Below are positions 7,663 through 8,781 of a stretch of DNA of 8,781 nucleotides, one piece after another. The notes beneath the pieces were generated by a model. The model did no database searches. It was not told where the DNA came from and saw only the letters and a program-made list of their open reading frames with translations. Each line of letters opens with the position of its first letter. Within the stretch, counting starts at the first letter, position 1. Source of the stretch: Alphaproteobacteria bacterium. GTDB taxonomy: Bacteria; Pseudomonadota; Alphaproteobacteria; Puniceispirillales; Puniceispirillaceae. The translations under genes were made by a program, and so were the position numbers. The stretch is taken from positions 1 through 8,781 of the forward strand of contig WTHY01000170.1 of the NCBI GenBank assembly GCA_011522945.1, read 5' to 3'.

Positions 7663-8781
7663 ATGGCGGATGCAGATTATATTATCATTGGTTCTGGCTC
7701 GGCCGGTGCAACCATTGCCTACCGTCTTGGAGAGGATCCGCAACATTCTGTACTGGTATTAGAATTTGGTGGCTCTGATGCTGGCCCGCTGATTCAGATG
7801 CCAGCTGCCCTATCTTACCCGATGAATATGCCTCTGTATGATTGGGGCTATAAGGCTGAGCCTGAGAGCTCGCTTGATAATCGCGCCCTTGTCTGCCCAC
7901 GCGGCAAGGTGATCGGCGGATCATCCTCTATCAACGGGATGATATATGTGCGTGGTAATGCTGGAGATTATGATTATTGGGCAGAAAGTGGCGCGCAGGG
8001 CTGGTCTTACGCTGATGTATTGCCGTATTTTCGGCGGATGGAAACCAGTCATGGCGGCGAGGCACCATGGCGCGGCACGGATGGCCCGCTTCATATCACG
8101 AGAGGGCCGCGTGATAATCCACTTCACGATGCATTTGTAAAGGCAGCTGAGGCTGCAGGATATGAAGCCACCGCTGATTATAATGGACATCGTCAAGAAG
8201 GATTTGGTCCAGCTGATATGACTGTATGGAAAGGAAGACGCTGGTCATCTGCCAACGCCTATTTAAGGCCAGCGCTAAAACGCGGCAATGTGCAGCTACG
8301 CACAGGCGTTATGGTTGATAAACTGATATTTGAAGGCAGGAAATGTGTTGGCGTACGCTATAAAAGGGGCGGTAAGTTGGTCGAGGTCCGTGCAGGTAAA
8401 GCTGTTATTCTATCTGCAGGCGCTATTGGCAGTCCTGCCATCCTGCAACGCTCTGGCATTGGCCCTGCCAAGGTTTTGCAGCAAGCTGGTGTGGAGGTTT
8501 TGCTAGATAGACCTGGCGTTGGCGCAAATCTGCAAGATCATTTGGAAGTATATTTTCAAGTGGCCTGTAAGCAACCTATTACACTTTATAAGCATTTAAA
8601 CCCATTTTCGAAGGCCTTAATTGGTGCGCGTTGGCTCTTTTTTAAATCAGGTCTAGGGGCTTCCAATCAATTTGAAACATTGGGCTTTATTCGCTCTGAT
8701 AAGGGTATCCCCTATCCAGATATTCAATATCACTTTTTACCTGTTGCCATTCGATATGATGGGAAGGCACCAGCAGAGGGC
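7663..8781 (+). CDS. betA: Choline dehydrogenase BetA (GMC oxidoreductase), N-terminal 373 residues
   Basis: FAD-dependent GMC-family enzyme that oxidises choline to betaine aldehyde, the first step of glycine betaine synthesis; typically membrane-associated and coupled to the respiratory chain. Seen: Rossmann FAD motif GSGSAG (10-15), Glu34 at the end of the second strand (VLVLEFGG) for the ADP ribose, GMC signature 1 in RGKVIGGSSSINGM (80-93) with YVRGN, and GMC signature 2 GAIGSPAILQRSGIG (253-267), then GVGANLQDHLE (285-295). The stretches LEVYFQVACKQPITLY, SGLGASN.FE and IQYHFLPVAIRYDG closely follow E. coli BetA, which separates it from other GMC alcohol dehydrogenases. The C-terminal third, including the catalytic His region, lies beyond the right edge. 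No betI or betB lies on its upstream side. Another GMC substrate cannot be fully excluded. Confidence 0.88.
   Translation, partial: MADADYIIIGSGSAGATIAYRLGEDPQHSVLVLEFGGSDAGPLIQMPAALSYPMNMPLYDWGYKAEPESSLDNRALVCPRGKVIGGSSSINGMIYVRGNAGDYDYWAESGAQGWSYADVLPYFRRMETSHGGEAPWRGTDGPLHITRGPRDNPLHDAFVKAAEAAGYEATADYNGHRQEGFGPADMTVWKGRRWSSANAYLRPALKRGNVQLRTGVMVDKLIFEGRKCVGVRYKRGGKLVEVRAGKAVILSAGAIGSPAILQRSGIGPAKVLQQAGVEVLLDRPGVGANLQDHLEVYFQVACKQPITLYKHLNPFSKALIGARWLFFKSGLGASNQFETLGFIRSDKGIPYPDIQYHFLPVAIRYDGKAPAEG

Noticed and set aside
7519..7791. Identical 12-mer GCTGGCCCGCTG at 7519-7530 and 7780-7791
   Set aside because: The second copy is in betA coding sequence and no flanking similarity extends it, so a mobile or attachment-site origin is not supported.
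7504..8196. Minus-strand frames 7504-7746, 7685-7924, 7921-8196 and plus-strand frame 7946-8140
   Set aside because: They overlap the clear betA frame, which carries all GMC motifs; their translations look like shadow sequence.

Overview
The window looks like a piece of a free-living Gram-negative bacterial chromosome, most likely a marine alphaproteobacterium. This rests on gene content (a two-partner-secretion exoprotein full of FG-GAP repeats, a YdcJ/HglS-type 2-oxoadipate dioxygenase and a BetA-type choline dehydrogenase) and a moderate base composition. A SAR116-like origin is only a guess. There are no RNA genes, insertion sequences, phage genes or CRISPR arrays.

Positions 1-5959 (minus strand) are a single open frame of 1986 codons that runs off the left edge. 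It encodes a very large secreted adhesin-like protein. In order it has a signal peptide, an N-terminal filamentous-haemagglutinin/TPS secretion domain with an NPNG motif, a glycine/alanine/serine-rich beta-helix-like stretch, and an LLLDPKNITI motif. Then come twelve tandem FG-GAP-type repeats of about 73 residues, a second haemagglutinin-like passage, and at least four YDG repeats, the last three on an exact 264-bp period. The C-terminus and any TpsB transporter gene lie outside the window. The main novelty candidate is the FG-GAP array, which sits between two passages that normally lie close together in proteins of this class.

Positions 5960-6080 are an AT-rich spacer. Positions 6081-7361 (minus strand) encode a complete 2-oxoadipate dioxygenase/decarboxylase (hglS/ydcJ, DUF1338 family) with its metal ligands recognisable. 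A promoter-like sequence just upstream favours the internal ATG over the longer frame starting at 7433.

The roughly 300-bp region from 7362 to 7662 separates hglS from a divergent gene. It holds the hglS promoter candidate and short direct and inverted repeats that could be operators. From 7663 to the right edge (plus strand) is the first 373 codons of a choline dehydrogenase, betA, behind a near-perfect Shine-Dalgarno.

The three genes do not form an obvious pathway. hglS belongs to lysine/2-oxoadipate breakdown, betA to glycine betaine synthesis from choline, and the exoprotein to the cell surface. Only hglS and the exoprotein gene share a direction, and the 121-bp gap between them leaves co-transcription open.
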